IMG/VR virus record: IMGVR_UViG_3300046474_000597 | Location: 1-42,644 of that record | Direction: 5' to 3' (one strand) | Length of the DNA stretch: 42,644 nt | From: a virus | Shown here: positions 23,657 through 32,158 of the stretch, piece after piece | How positions within the stretch are numbered: the stretch's first letter is position 1 | Layout: every line of letters starts with the position of its first letter | Notes under the pieces: generated by a model | The model's input: the letters and a program-made list of their open reading frames with translations, nothing else | What the model was told of the DNA's origin: nothing | The model's database searches: none | Position numbers and translations under genes: made by a program

Positions 23657-23977
23657 ATGGGCTTTCGCGACCTGGTCGCCGAGGTCGACGCGGTGGTGTT
23701 CGAAACGCTGGGCGATACGGCACGGATCGAAGGTCGCGAAGAGCCAGTGTTCGGCATGTTTGCCGCGCCCTGGCTGCAACCCAAGTTCGGCAAGCTCAAC
23801 ACCGGGTTGCGCGAGCCGCGCTTCGAAATCCGTGTCAGCGATTCGCAAGGTCTGGAACAGGGCATGTTGGTCAGCGTCGACTTGCCTGCTTTGGATGGCG
23901 GCGGTGACTACGATCTGCTGCAACTGGAGCCGAGCGGAGACGGTTTGGTCGCTTTGATCTTGAGGATGCGAGCATGA
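23657..23977 (+). CDS. Head-tail joining protein
   Basis: 106 residues from ATG 23657, 2 nt after the capsid stop. FRDLVAEVDAVVFETLGDTARIEG is followed by a beta-rich part (EPRFEIRVSDSQGLEQGMLVSV, YDLLQLEPSGDGLVALIL). This is the pattern of the small proteins after lambda-type capsid genes that close the head-tail interface (gpFII/gp36-like). It overlaps the next gene by 4 bp. Confidence 0.75.
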   Translation: MGFRDLVAEVDAVVFETLGDTARIEGREEPVFGMFAAPWLQPKFGKLNTGLREPRFEIRVSDSQGLEQGMLVSVDLPALDGGGDYDLLQLEPSGDGLVALILRMRA

Positions 23978-24639
23978 GCGTCGGCAGTTATTACAAGTCC
24001 TCGGCCAGCGGCGGGATGCTGACGATTCAGTCGTCGGCCGCAGATTTGCAAGCCTTTGAAGGTTTCGCTGCACTGGTGCCGAAAGCTGCCGCTGCTGCTC
24101 AGCGTCGAGCCATCAACAAAACGTTAGGGTGGCTGCGCACTCACATTGCGCGGGCGGTCGGCCGGCAAGAGCGCATTGCCGTCGCTGCAGTGCGTCAGCG
24201 ATTGCGCAGCTATCCGGTCGCCGGCAGAGCTGCAAGCGGCAAGTTGTGGTTTGGACTGAATGCCATAGAGTCCAGCCGGATCGGTCGCGCACGGCAAAAT
24301 GGCAGTGGCGTGTCGGTGGCGGGGCGCCGTTATCAAGGCGCTTTCCTCAAACAGGTCTACGGCAACAAGCCCGACATCTGGATCCGTACCGCAAGCAAGC
24401 ACTTCAATTCGAACGACTACCCCGATACGACAGCGTCGGCGAGGGGCGGTGCCAGTTCTGGATGGGTCGCGGAGAACGGCAGTCGCTTTCCACTGGCAAA
24501 GGCCAAAGTTTCGCTTGAGGGAGCCCGTCCGCACTTCGACGAGTGGGTCAAGCGCGCCCATGGCCGTTTGCTGGAGATCCTGCTGCAGGAGCTGAACTTT
24601 GAGTTTCAAAAGTACCTGAAGGGGACGGCCAATGTCTGA
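23974..24639 (+). CDS. Minor tail protein Z-like / tail completion protein
   Basis: 221 residues. The core ALVPKAAAAAQRRAINKTLGWLRTHIARAVGRQERI with later RPHFDEWVKRAHGRLLEILLQELNFEFQKYLK fits the lambda gpZ/prophage minor tail Z family. These proteins act at the tail-to-head connection. 4-bp overlap upstream and 8-bp overlap with the next gene. Confidence 0.75.
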   Translation: MSVGSYYKSSASGGMLTIQSSAADLQAFEGFAALVPKAAAAAQRRAINKTLGWLRTHIARAVGRQERIAVAAVRQRLRSYPVAGRAASGKLWFGLNAIESSRIGRARQNGSGVSVAGRRYQGAFLKQVYGNKPDIWIRTASKHFNSNDYPDTTASARGGASSGWVAENGSRFPLAKAKVSLEGARPHFDEWVKRAHGRLLEILLQELNFEFQKYLKGTANV

Positions 24640-25144
24640 CGAACCATTCACCCTCGACGAGCTTTATCAGGCGATCGAACAGCAGCTATCGAGCCATCTG
24701 CCAGGTGTCAAAGCAGTCATGGCATGGCCCAACATCAAGGATCGCATTGCGCTGCCTGCAGTGTTCATCGAAATGGCAGAAATGGAACCTGGTGCTGACA
24801 TCGGTACTGGGCAGACCTCGCTGATCTGCAGGTTCGAAGCGCGGATCATCGTCGACCCGATTCGTGCGCAGCATTGTCAGCAGGCCGCACACTTGGCCGC
24901 CCAACTGGCGGTGCTGTTGCGCCTGCAAACCTGGGGCGTTGCGGTCGAGCCTGCCGAGTTCGTTCAGGCCATGCAGGACTGGACCAAGCCGGAGTTGGAT
25001 GGCTACACCGTATGGGTCGTTGAATGGACCCATAAGCTGTATTTGGGGGCAGAGGAATGGCCTTGGTCAGATGATCCTGAAGTGGTTCCCGAGAACGGCG
25101 GCTTTCCGGTGGAAATTGTGTTGGCGCCGGAAGACTCGCCATGA
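24632..25144 (+). CDS. Hypothetical tail completion/terminator-like protein
   Basis: 170 residues. TLDELYQAIEQQLSSHLPGVKAVMAWPNIKDRIALPAVFIEMAEME is followed by a beta-strand pair and a helix (HLAAQLAVLLRLQTWG), then VVEWTHKLYLGAEEW. The alpha-beta order resembles gpU/gp17-like tail terminators, but the match is only structural in my reading. It is encoded between the Z-like protein and the baseplate spike gene, the place where a tail terminator is expected. Confidence 0.6.
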   Translation: MSDEPFTLDELYQAIEQQLSSHLPGVKAVMAWPNIKDRIALPAVFIEMAEMEPGADIGTGQTSLICRFEARIIVDPIRAQHCQQAAHLAAQLAVLLRLQTWGVAVEPAEFVQAMQDWTKPELDGYTVWVVEWTHKLYLGAEEWPWSDDPEVVPENGGFPVEIVLAPEDSP

Positions 25145-25716
25145 GTTACGCCACTGCAGAGCATGACCGAATGATCGCGGCCATGCTGATGCCTTGCATA
25201 GTGGTGGGCGTGGATCTGCCAGCGGGGACGGTCCGGGTGTCGAGTGGCGAATGGACAAGTGCCTGGGTGCGCTGGCACAGCCTTGCCGCCGGCAAGGCGC
25301 GGCACTGGCGCGCGCCGAGTCCTGGTGAGCAGGGGGTTCTGTTCAACCCCAGTGGCCAGGCCGGCATGGGCACTTTCATTCCAGGGCTGTACGGCAATGC
25401 CGGCGCCCAGCCAGACAACCGCGACCACGTTGAGGTCTGGCGTTTTGATGATGGCGGTTCGCTGGTCTACGACTGGCAGGCCAAGAGCTACACCATCACC
25501 CTGCCGACCGGCACGGTGACGATCAAAGTCGGCAGTACAGAACTCGTCGTTACGGATAAAGCGGTGACAGTGAAGTCGGGAACGATCGATCTTGAGGGCG
25601 CTGTGAACATCAAGGGGCCGGTCAATATCGACGGTACGTTACACGTCACCGGTAACATCGACGGCGACGCGAACATCATGGCCGTCGGCAGTAGCGACAA
25701 TCACCACAAGCATTAA
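25141..25716 (+). CDS. Baseplate assembly protein V (central spike)
   Basis: 191 residues. An N-terminal OB-fold (CIVVGVDLPAGTVRVSSGEWTSAWVRW, GEQGVLFNPSGQAGMGTFIPGLYG) is followed by a repetitive beta-helix (TIKVGSTELVVTDKAVTVKSGTIDLEGAVNIKGPVNIDGTLHVTG) and a histidine-ended tip SSDNHHKH, which may hold a metal ion. This is the P2 gpV/Mu gp45 spike that punctures the outer membrane. First gene of the contractile tail module. Confidence 0.9.
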   Translation: MSYATAEHDRMIAAMLMPCIVVGVDLPAGTVRVSSGEWTSAWVRWHSLAAGKARHWRAPSPGEQGVLFNPSGQAGMGTFIPGLYGNAGAQPDNRDHVEVWRFDDGGSLVYDWQAKSYTITLPTGTVTIKVGSTELVVTDKAVTVKSGTIDLEGAVNIKGPVNIDGTLHVTGNIDGDANIMAVGSSDNHHKH

Positions 25717-25726
25717 TCACCCATCC

Positions 25727-25750
25727 AGCCCGCCCAGTGCGGGCTTTTTT
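25727..25750 (+). terminator. Terminator-like hairpin after the spike gene
   Basis: AGCCCGC (25727-25733) and GCGGGCT (25739-25745) with a 5-nt loop and a T6 run. The next ribosome site (CGGAGG) starts 6 bp later. An intraoperonic element like the one at 22618. Confidence 0.7.
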
Positions 25751-25767
25751 ATGCCCGGAGGAAACCC

Positions 25768-26019
25768 ATGGCCAAGAACAATGAGCAAGCGATCGATGAG
25801 CAACTGCCGTCACCGATTCGCCAACCCGTGCCAGCTCAACTTCAAACGCCGGATCTGCTGTTGAAGTTCCGCGATACGGTCTTCACCTCGCGCACCTTGT
25901 GCATCCCTGGAACGAATCGAACGCTGTCGGTGGTCAAGGCCACTGTCGAGGTGTCGGCGTCCGATGAGCAGGCGGTCACCTACCTGAAATCCCATCCCGA
26001 AATTGAACCCCCGGAGTGA
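25768..26019 (+). CDS. Small hypothetical tail-module protein
   Basis: 83 residues from ATG 25768 with GGAGG upstream. Polar N-terminus with prolines (1-30), then LLLKFRDTVFTSRTLCIPGTNRTLSVVKATVEVSASDEQAVTYLKSHPEI, a small beta-alpha unit. Proteins of this size stand between V and W genes in several Pseudomonas prophages. No motif of known function. Confidence 0.75.
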   Translation: MAKNNEQAIDEQLPSPIRQPVPAQLQTPDLLLKFRDTVFTSRTLCIPGTNRTLSVVKATVEVSASDEQAVTYLKSHPEIEPPE

Positions 26020-26024
26020 CGTAA

Positions 26025-26351
26025 ATGATCGGAATGGATCGCCACACCGGCCAGCCCATTGCCGATTTGCCAAGCGTTATTCAGTCGATCGGCGACATTC
26101 TCAGCACGCCGATCGGCAGCCGGCGAAAGCGTCCGGAGTACGGCAGCAAGTGCCGTAGTTATGTGGACTTGCCGGTAAACGCCGGGTGGAAAAGCTCAGT
26201 TCAAGCCGAGGCGGCGCGCGCGATCGAGCGGTGGGAGCCGCGCGTGCAGCTTGGGAGCGTCCGTGTGAAATCGGTGCTGGGCGGAAAGATTGATTTTGTT
26301 GTTGCCGGCAAGTACCTGGGCAACGACTTCGTGGCCGAGGTGAGTACATGA
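26025..26351 (+). CDS. Baseplate assembly protein W (gp25-like)
   Basis: 108 residues. GQPIADLPSVIQSIGDILSTPIGSRRKRPEYGSKCRSYVDLPVN is the signature of the T4 gp25/P2 gpW sheath-initiator fold, where the GSR-RPEYG stretch is conserved. It is a wedge component of the baseplate that nucleates the sheath. A second in-frame ATG at 26034 is possible; GGAG at 26013-26016 favours ATG 26025. 4-bp overlap with gpJ. Confidence 0.92.
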   Translation: MIGMDRHTGQPIADLPSVIQSIGDILSTPIGSRRKRPEYGSKCRSYVDLPVNAGWKSSVQAEAARAIERWEPRVQLGSVRVKSVLGGKIDFVVAGKYLGNDFVAEVST

Positions 26352-27235
26352 GTGTTCTGGATCTGTCCGCACTGCCGGCGCCGGACGTGCTGGAACCGCT
26401 GGATTATGAGCTGACCTTTCAAGATTGCCTCAGCACCTTTCGGGTCGACCTGGGCGACAACTGGACGGCCAACATGGAATCCGATCCGGTGGTCAAACTG
26501 CTGGAGACGGGGGCCTATATCAAGCTGGGCAACCGCGCCCGGGTCAACGACGCGTCCAAGGCGCTGCTGTTGGCCTACGCGATCAAGAGTGACCTTGACC
26601 ACCTTGGGGCCAACGTCAATCTGCCGCGCCTGGTGATTCAAGCCGAGGATCTGACCTTCACGCCGCCGGTGCCTGAAGTGCTGGAGGAAGACGACCCGTA
26701 CCGCGAGCGCATCCAGTTAGCTTATGAGGGGCTGACCACGGCCGGGCCGCGTAACAGCTACATCCTGCACACACGCAACGCTTCGGGGCTGGTGGCTGAC
26801 GCCTCGGCCGAAAGTCCATCACCGTGCAACGTTACGGTAACGGTGCTCAGCACTGAGGGAAAAGGCGAGGCCAGCGCCGAGCTGCTGGACGTGGTGCGGT
26901 TGGCAGTGAATGAGGAAGACGTTCGGCCGCTCGGCGATCGGGTCAAGGTGCAAAGCGCGGAAATCCTCGACTACAGCATTGATGCCATTTTGCACATGAG
27001 CAGTGCGGGGCCTGAGGGCGAAGCCAGCCGGGCGGAAGCCGAGCGACGACTGGCGGCATGGATCAATCCACGCAAGCGGCTGGGGGTTGAGGTGGCCCGG
27101 TCGGCGGTGGATGCGCAGTTGCACGTTGCCGGCGTCTCACGGGTTGAGCTGACCGGATGGGTTGATCTGGCCCCCACGAAGGCGCAGGCGGCGTTCTGCA
27201 CGGGTTACGCGGTGAAGCTGGCGGGGGAAGCATGA
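26348..27235 (+). CDS. Baseplate assembly protein J (gp47-like wedge protein)
   Basis: 295 residues. KLLETGAYIKLGNRARVNDASKALLLAYAIKSDLDHLGANVNLPRLV followed by PYRERIQLAYEGLTTAGPRNSYILHTRNAS is typical of P2 gpJ/T4 gp6-like proteins. GVSRVELTGWVDLAP near the end matches the C-terminal strand pair of this family. It forms the iris ring of the baseplate with I and W. ATGA overlaps at both ends. Confidence 0.93.
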   Translation: MSVLDLSALPAPDVLEPLDYELTFQDCLSTFRVDLGDNWTANMESDPVVKLLETGAYIKLGNRARVNDASKALLLAYAIKSDLDHLGANVNLPRLVIQAEDLTFTPPVPEVLEEDDPYRERIQLAYEGLTTAGPRNSYILHTRNASGLVADASAESPSPCNVTVTVLSTEGKGEASAELLDVVRLAVNEEDVRPLGDRVKVQSAEILDYSIDAILHMSSAGPEGEASRAEAERRLAAWINPRKRLGVEVARSAVDAQLHVAGVSRVELTGWVDLAPTKAQAAFCTGYAVKLAGEA

Positions 27236-27840
27236 AGAGCCTTCTGCCGAGCAATAGCACACCACTGGAGCGAGCAATTGAGGCGGCTTTCTACGAGCGC
27301 ACGATTGTCCCGCTGCGCACGCTGTACGACCCCGACACTTGCCCGGCTCAGCTGTTGCCGCATCTGGCGTGGGCGTGGTCTGTCGATCGCTGGGATTACC
27401 GATGGTCTGAGGCTACCAAGCGCGCGGCCATCAAGGCCTCTTTCTACATCCACAAGCACAAGGGCACGATCGGCGCGCTGCGCCGGGTGGTCGAGCCGCT
27501 GGGCTATCTGATCGAGATAGTCGAGTGGTTCAACACCGTGCCCGAGGGCGTGCCGGGCACCTTCGCGCTGAAGGTCGGCGTTCTTGATACCGGCATCACC
27601 GAGGAAATGTATCAGGAGCTAGAGCGCCTGATTGACGACGCCAAGCCCGTCACGCGTCATCTGACCGGGCTGGCGATCAGCCTGGAAACACAAGGCGATT
27701 TGAATATTGCCGTGTCCCTTTACGAAGGCGACGAAATCGACGTTTACCCGCCCGTCATGCGTGACATCGAGGTCACCGGCAGCTTCGGCGTGGTCGGTCG
27801 CGAACACACCATAGACACCCTGGACGTTTATTATGATTGA
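27232..27840 (+). CDS. Tail protein I (baseplate wedge)
   Basis: 202 residues. LLPSNSTPLERAIEAAFYER, LYDPDTCPAQLLPHLAWAWSVDRWD, and KHKGTIGALRRVVEPLGY are highly characteristic of P2 gpI. It joins the wedge to the tail fibres. It overlaps J by 4 bp and the fibre gene by 8 bp. Confidence 0.93.
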   Translation: MKSLLPSNSTPLERAIEAAFYERTIVPLRTLYDPDTCPAQLLPHLAWAWSVDRWDYRWSEATKRAAIKASFYIHKHKGTIGALRRVVEPLGYLIEIVEWFNTVPEGVPGTFALKVGVLDTGITEEMYQELERLIDDAKPVTRHLTGLAISLETQGDLNIAVSLYEGDEIDVYPPVMRDIEVTGSFGVVGREHTIDTLDVYYD

Positions 27841-29386
27841 TGCGAATTCGCAGTTTTTCGCGATCCTCACGAACGTGGGGATGGCCAAGCAGGCGAACGC
27901 CGACGCACTCGGCATTCCCTGGCTGATCACGCAAATGGGCGTGGGTGATGCCAACCCGAACGGGCTGGCAGATCCGCCCAACCCGGTACCGGCGGCCGGA
28001 CAAACCAAATTGCTCAATGAGTGGCGCCGCAAGCCGCTCAATCAACTGAAGATCGATCCCGTCAACCCGGCGGTGATCATCGCCGAGCAGATCATTCCCG
28101 CCGATGAGGGCGGTAAGTGGATCCGCGAAATCGGGCTGTATGACGCGGACGGGGATCTGGTGGCGGTGGCCAACTGCGCGCCGAGCTTCAAGCCGCTGCT
28201 GTCGCAGGGGTCAGGCCGCACGCAAATCGTGCGCATGAATTTCATTGTCACCAGTACCGGTAACATTCAGCTCAAGATTGACCCGGCGATCGTGCTGGCC
28301 TCACGGGCCTACGTCGACGCGGCCATTCTGGAAGTGTTGCCGAAGAACAAGACGCCGGGACAGTGGACGCGGGTCAAGACCAACGATCGGGGAATTGTGG
28401 TGTCGGGTGATAACCCGGAAACGCTAGCCGGCATGGGCATCAAGGACACTTACACCAAGACCGAAATCGAGGCGATGATTGCGCAGGCCTCGGCGCTGCC
28501 GGTGGGCGCCATGGTGGCGTTTCCGCTGGACAAGACCGCGCCCGGGTTTCTGGAGCTGGACGGCAGTGTTAAAAGCGTTGCGGTCTATCCCGATCTGGCA
28601 GCGTTCTTCGGTACGGCCTTCAACAAGGGCGACGAGGGCGCCGGCAATTTCCGTATGCCGGAATCCCGCGCAGAGTTCCTGCGGGGCTGGGATCATGGGC
28701 GCGGGGTTGATGCTGGACGTGCGGTTGGCAGCTATCAAGTCGGCACTAAGATTCAAGGTGACGACGGTGTTGGCCCTACGATTCAAGGAATTGCCAACGT
28801 TTCGCAGATTGATGCTGATCCTGCGCCGGGCTTCGCGGCGGATATCAACTACACCTCGACAGGGATGCAATCCGGTTCGTTTGGCACGGCATATTGGCGA
28901 ACTGTGCGCCCACGCAACTTGGCCGTGATGTGGTGCATCAAGGCCTGGAACGCGCCGATCAATCAGGGAAATATCGACATTGCCGCGCTTGAGGCTTTGG
29001 CGACGCAGGCCACCGAAATCAAGCTCGGTACGGCCAAGATCGCCACGCAAACGCAGGCCGACGCGGGCACCGATGACGCCACGATCGTGACCCCGAAAAA
29101 AATGCGCTGGGGGTTTCAAATCCAGAAGGCCATTAATGGCTACATTGTGTTCCCGTCGTGGCTCGGCGGCTTGATCATCCAGTGGGGCAATAACACCGTC
29201 AACGCGGCTGACGCTTTGGTGTCCTTTCCAATCCAGTTTCCGAATGCTCCGTGTGCGCTGGTGTTTGGGCAAAACGAGGCGACTCTGTCCTTTCACAATA
29301 ACTACTTGGTGGCCACGGGGTTTAAGTACCGCAACGCTGCTGCGACTTATCCTGATGCCTTCTCCTGGATCTGCATCGGTTACTGA
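27833..29386 (+). CDS. Tail fibre protein with collar domain
   Basis: 517 residues. The N-terminal 150 residues (QFFAILTNVGMAKQANADALG, KWIREIGLYDADGDLVAVAN) are the P2-type DUF3751 attachment domain. Residues about 220-300 form a collar domain (VGAMVAFPLDKTAPGFLELDG, FRMPESRAEFLRGWDHGRGVDAGR). The C-terminal 100 residues end in a beta-rich tip (YIVFPSWLGGLIIQWGN, PDAFSWICIGY), the likely receptor-binding part. It is short for a P2 fibre (P2 H is 669). Host range should depend on the last 100 residues. Confidence 0.92.
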   Translation: MIDANSQFFAILTNVGMAKQANADALGIPWLITQMGVGDANPNGLADPPNPVPAAGQTKLLNEWRRKPLNQLKIDPVNPAVIIAEQIIPADEGGKWIREIGLYDADGDLVAVANCAPSFKPLLSQGSGRTQIVRMNFIVTSTGNIQLKIDPAIVLASRAYVDAAILEVLPKNKTPGQWTRVKTNDRGIVVSGDNPETLAGMGIKDTYTKTEIEAMIAQASALPVGAMVAFPLDKTAPGFLELDGSVKSVAVYPDLAAFFGTAFNKGDEGAGNFRMPESRAEFLRGWDHGRGVDAGRAVGSYQVGTKIQGDDGVGPTIQGIANVSQIDADPAPGFAADINYTSTGMQSGSFGTAYWRTVRPRNLAVMWCIKAWNAPINQGNIDIAALEALATQATEIKLGTAKIATQTQADAGTDDATIVTPKKMRWGFQIQKAINGYIVFPSWLGGLIIQWGNNTVNAADALVSFPIQFPNAPCALVFGQNEATLSFHNNYLVATGFKYRNAAATYPDAFSWICIGY

Positions 29387-29394
29387 GGTGAGCC

Positions 29395-29937
29395 ATGAAG
29401 TACGCAGTATTTAACGAAGATTTGACGTTGCGGACGTGTCTGATTAGCGGGGTTCATCAGATCCCCACTTCGGCGATCAAGGTCGATGACGGCCTTTTTC
29501 TTCGGATCACTCAGGAGACTGACGGCATTTGGCGTCTGGTCGACGGGGAGGTGGTCAAGGGCGAGCGCCCGGCGCCGGTGCCGGATTATGCGCAGTTAGT
29601 CGCTGTCGAGCGCTACAAGCGTGAGGCCACTGGCGTCACCGTCGATGGCCTGCAAATCGAGACGACGCGTGACAGCCAGGCGCTGATTGCCAGTACTGGA
29701 TTGTCCGCCGTCCTCGATCCCGAATATCGCTGTAACTTCAAGACGGTGACGGGCTTTGTCGAGATCGGCTCAGCTCAGATCATCGCCATTGCCAAGGCGG
29801 TGCGGGCGCACGTCCAAGCCTGTTTTGACCGTGAGCTGACGCTGTTGCGCGCGATCGAGGCCGGTGAGTTTCACGACGACATGCTGTCGCAGGGCTGGCC
29901 GGATTCCTCGCCGCCAGATCCTGCCGAGCTGCAATAG
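29395..29937 (+). CDS. Tail fibre assembly-type protein (DUF4376)
   Basis: 180 residues. The N-terminal beta part (MKYAVFNEDLTLRTCLISG) is followed by RYKREATGVTVDGLQIETTRDSQALI and the helical VEIGSAQIIAIAKAVRAHVQACFDRELTLLRAIEAGE, the usual DUF4376 arrangement. These proteins stand next to fibre genes and act as chaperones or fibre caps. GAGGTGAG lies upstream. It ends the fibre block before a terminator. Confidence 0.85.
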   Translation: MKYAVFNEDLTLRTCLISGVHQIPTSAIKVDDGLFLRITQETDGIWRLVDGEVVKGERPAPVPDYAQLVAVERYKREATGVTVDGLQIETTRDSQALIASTGLSAVLDPEYRCNFKTVTGFVEIGSAQIIAIAKAVRAHVQACFDRELTLLRAIEAGEFHDDMLSQGWPDSSPPDPAELQ

Positions 29938-29965
29938 ACGCCCCGCACTGACGGGGCGTTTTCTT
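29938..29965 (+). terminator. Intrinsic terminator after the tail fibre block
   Basis: ACGCCCCG (29938-29945) and CGGGGCGT (29952-29959) form a perfect 8-bp stem with a 6-nt loop, then a TTTTC-TTTT tail. It starts at the stop codon of the fibre assembly gene. Confidence 0.8.
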
Positions 29966-29969
29966 TTCC

Positions 29970-29981
29970 GTTACGCGTAAC
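29970..29981. promoter_or_regulatory. 12-bp palindrome, first of two identical copies
   Basis: GTTACGCGTAAC is a perfect palindrome lying between two hairpins, 60 bp before the tail sheath start. The same 12 bp recur at 35982-35993 in a similar place. Palindromes of this type are usually dimeric-protein sites; no binding protein is known. Confidence 0.5.
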
Positions 29982-29996
29982 ACGAACACCCTCACA

Positions 29997-30019
29997 GCCT
30001 CGCTTATGCGGGGCTTTTT
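29997..30019 (+). terminator. Terminator-like hairpin before the tail sheath gene
   Basis: GCCTCGC (29997-30003) and GCGGGGC (30008-30014) pair with one G-U and a TTAT loop, followed by five T. The next bases, TTTTTCGTTTCTGGAGA, supply the sheath ribosome site and match 17 nt upstream of the capsid gene. Confidence 0.65.
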
Positions 30020-30040
30020 CGTTTCTGGAGATTGACCCTT

Positions 30041-31207
30041 ATGAGTGGTTTTTTTCACGGCGTCACGACCACGCTGATTGATACCGGTGCGCGCACTATC
30101 TCGCTGCCGTCGTCCTCGATCATTGGTCTGTGCGACACCTTCACCCCCGGCGTTCTCGGCGGCGGCACGGCCAAGGCCGGCGAGCTGATGCTGATCACGA
30201 CCGAGCGCGAGGCGATCGCCGCCTTCGGTGCTGACTCGGCTATCACCAAGGCCTGTCAGGCGATCTATGTGCGTGCCAAGGCGGTGATCGTCGCCATCGG
30301 CGTGCCCAAGCTGGAAGACGCCGCGCTGCAAACCTCGGCGATCATCGGCGGCGTGTTGGCCTCGGGTCAGCGTACCGGCCTGCAAGCGCTGCTCGATGGC
30401 AAGAGCAAGCACAACGCGCAGCCCAAGCTGCTGATCGCCCCGAAGCATTCGGCGACTCAGGCGATTGCGACGGCCATGGATGCGTTGGCCGGCAAGCTGC
30501 GCGCGATCGCGATCATCGACGGGCCGAACACGACCGACGAAGCGGTGATTGAGTACGCCGAAAACTTCGGCAGCAAGCGCCTGTATCTGGTCGATCCGGG
30601 TGTGCAGTTCTGGGACACGGTCACCAGTGCGACGATCGACGCGCCGGGTTCGGCGTGGGTCGCGGGGTTGTTCGCCTGGACTGACGAGACTTACGGCTAT
30701 TGGGCCTCGCCGTCGAACAAGGAGTTTGTCGGCATCACCGGCACCTCGCGCCCGGTCGAGTACCTGGACGGCGACGCCACTTGCCGGGCCAACCTGCTCA
30801 ACAACGCCAATATCACCACGATCATTCGCGACGGCGGTTATCGCCTGTGGGGCAACCGCACGCTGTCGAGCGATTCGAAATGGGCGTTCGTCACCCGCGT
30901 GCGTACCTGCGACATCCTGATGGATGCGATTCAGGCCGGGCACAAGTGGGCGGTCGACCGCTCGATCACCAAGACCTACGTCAAGGACGTGACCGAAGGC
31001 CTGCAAGCGTTCATGCGCGACCAGAAGAACGCCGGCGCGATCATCAACTTTGAGGTGTACGCGGACACCGAGCTGAACACGGCCAGCCAGATCGAGCAGG
31101 GCAAAGTGTATTGGCGCATCCGTTTCACCGACGTGCCGCCGGCGGAAAACCCGAATTTCATGATCGAGGTCACTAACGAGTGGCTGACCGAAGTGCTTGA
31201 AGCCTAA
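30041..31207 (+). CDS. Contractile tail sheath protein (P2 FI-like)
   Basis: 388 residues from ATG 30041; a TTG at 30032 is less likely because CTGGAG lies 9 nt before the ATG. MSGFFHGVTTTLIDTGARTIS, SSSIIGLCDTFTP at the start and the C-terminal block SKWAFVTRVRTCDILMDAI, QAFMRDQKNAGAIINFEVYAD, INPAENPNFMIEVTNEWLTEVL-type ending (here PPAENPNFMIEV) are P2 FI features. Length matches P2 FI (396). It contracts to drive the tube through the envelope. Confidence 0.95.
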   Translation: MSGFFHGVTTTLIDTGARTISLPSSSIIGLCDTFTPGVLGGGTAKAGELMLITTEREAIAAFGADSAITKACQAIYVRAKAVIVAIGVPKLEDAALQTSAIIGGVLASGQRTGLQALLDGKSKHNAQPKLLIAPKHSATQAIATAMDALAGKLRAIAIIDGPNTTDEAVIEYAENFGSKRLYLVDPGVQFWDTVTSATIDAPGSAWVAGLFAWTDETYGYWASPSNKEFVGITGTSRPVEYLDGDATCRANLLNNANITTIIRDGGYRLWGNRTLSSDSKWAFVTRVRTCDILMDAIQAGHKWAVDRSITKTYVKDVTEGLQAFMRDQKNAGAIINFEVYADTELNTASQIEQGKVYWRIRFTDVPPAENPNFMIEVTNEWLTEVLEA

Positions 31208-31219
31208 GGGGGCTTATCA

Positions 31220-31723
31220 ATGATTCCTCAAGTTCTGAAGAACATGAACCTGTTTGTCGACGGCGTCAGTTTCGCCGGCGACGTGCCGACGCTGACGCTG
31301 CCCAAGCTGACCCAAAAAGTCGAGGACTACCAAGGCGGCGGCATGTTCGCCCCGATCGAGTTCGCGGTGGGCCTGGAGAAAATCGAGTCGGCTTTTACCA
31401 CCAACGGCGTGCGTCGCGAGGCGCTGAAGTTCTTCGGTCTGGCTGACCAGACCGCCGCCAATCTGGTGTTCCGTGGCGCCTTCGCAGATCTGAAAGGCCG
31501 CGTGACGCCGGTGATCGTCACCATGCGCGGCGGTGTGAAAGAGGTGGACATGGGCGACTGGAAGCCGTCGACCGTGGGTGAAATCAAGCACGGCGTGAAG
31601 ATCACCTATTACAAGCTCGAAATCGACGGGCGCGTGATGTTCGAAGTTGACCCGCTCGCCATGATTTTTGTGGTGGATGGCGTTGACCAACTGGCTGCCG
31701 AACGTTCGGCCCTGGGCATGTAA
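31220..31723 (+). CDS. Major tail tube protein (P2 FII-like)
   Basis: 167 residues. MIPQVLKNMNLFVDGVSFAGDVPTLTLPKLTQKVEDYQGGGM is diagnostic of the P2 FII family. The rest is a beta barrel ending with ALEIDGRVMFEVD-like YKLEIDGRVMFEVDPLAMIFVVDG. It forms the inner tube. AAGGGGG ribosome site 9 nt upstream. Confidence 0.95.
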   Translation: MIPQVLKNMNLFVDGVSFAGDVPTLTLPKLTQKVEDYQGGGMFAPIEFAVGLEKIESAFTTNGVRREALKFFGLADQTAANLVFRGAFADLKGRVTPVIVTMRGGVKEVDMGDWKPSTVGEIKHGVKITYYKLEIDGRVMFEVDPLAMIFVVDGVDQLAAERSALGM

Positions 31724-31734
31724 GGAATTAGAAA

Positions 31735-32046
31735 ATGACTCAAGTAAACGAAGAAAAGAAAGTCCCTTCCTGGTTGCTCGTCAATGACGACAGCGTCGTC
31801 ATTACCCTGAAGGGGGCTGCCGACTTCGGCGGCGTCAAGGTCGACAAAGTGACCATGCGCGCCCCGACCGTGCGCGATCAGCGCGCCGCTTCGGCGGGTG
31901 CGAAGGGTGACTATGAACAGCTCGAAATCAGCATGTTTTGCAGCCTGTTGCAGGCGACCGAGCCGGAGATTGCGGCCCTGACCACGCGCAACTACAACCG
32001 CCTGCAGGCCGGCTATTTTCGCTTGGTCGAAGAGGATGAGCTTTAA
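31735..32046 (+). CDS. Tail assembly chaperone, P2 gpE-like
   Basis: 103 residues. A beta-rich segment VVITLKGAADFGGVKVDKVTMRAPTVRDQRAAS is followed by a helical part ending YNRLQAGYFRLVEEDEL. This is the P2 E/PF10109 type. In P2 it is made alone and as a frameshifted E+E' fusion, both serving as tape-measure chaperones. AAGGAA is upstream. Its end overlaps a second small frame (next entry). Confidence 0.88.
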   Translation: MTQVNEEKKVPSWLLVNDDSVVITLKGAADFGGVKVDKVTMRAPTVRDQRAASAGAKGDYEQLEISMFCSLLQATEPEIAALTTRNYNRLQAGYFRLVEEDEL

Positions 32047-32158
32047 CGCCGAGACCCAACGGGTGGCGGCCAAGACCTTGGCGAGAGAGACGGGTTTCTC
32101 TGCCGCCGAGATCGAGGCCATGCCCTTTGACCGGATGCTGTGGTGGCTCAGGGATTGA
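32036..32158 (+). CDS. GpE'-like short tail protein in the +1 frame
   Basis: 40 residues: it starts MSFNAETQRVAAKTLARE and continues FSAAEIEAMPFDRMLWWLRD. The helix with PFDRMLWWL matches the short P2 E'-type proteins (AEMDAM/SLTELIEWR pattern). ATG 32036 overlaps the E gene by 11 bp. The frame is +1 relative to E, so a simple -1 slippage as in P2 would not reach it; independent initiation coupled to E (GAAGAGG upstream) or +1/-2 slippage are the options. It lies directly before the tape measure gene. Confidence 0.75.
   Translation: MSFNAETQRVAAKTLARETGFSAAEIEAMPFDRMLWWLRD

Noticed and set aside
31980-32046. Classical -1 frameshift between E and E'
   Set aside because: The E' frame is +1 relative to E and no X-XXY-YYZ slip site leads into it; kept as a separate ATG-started gene.
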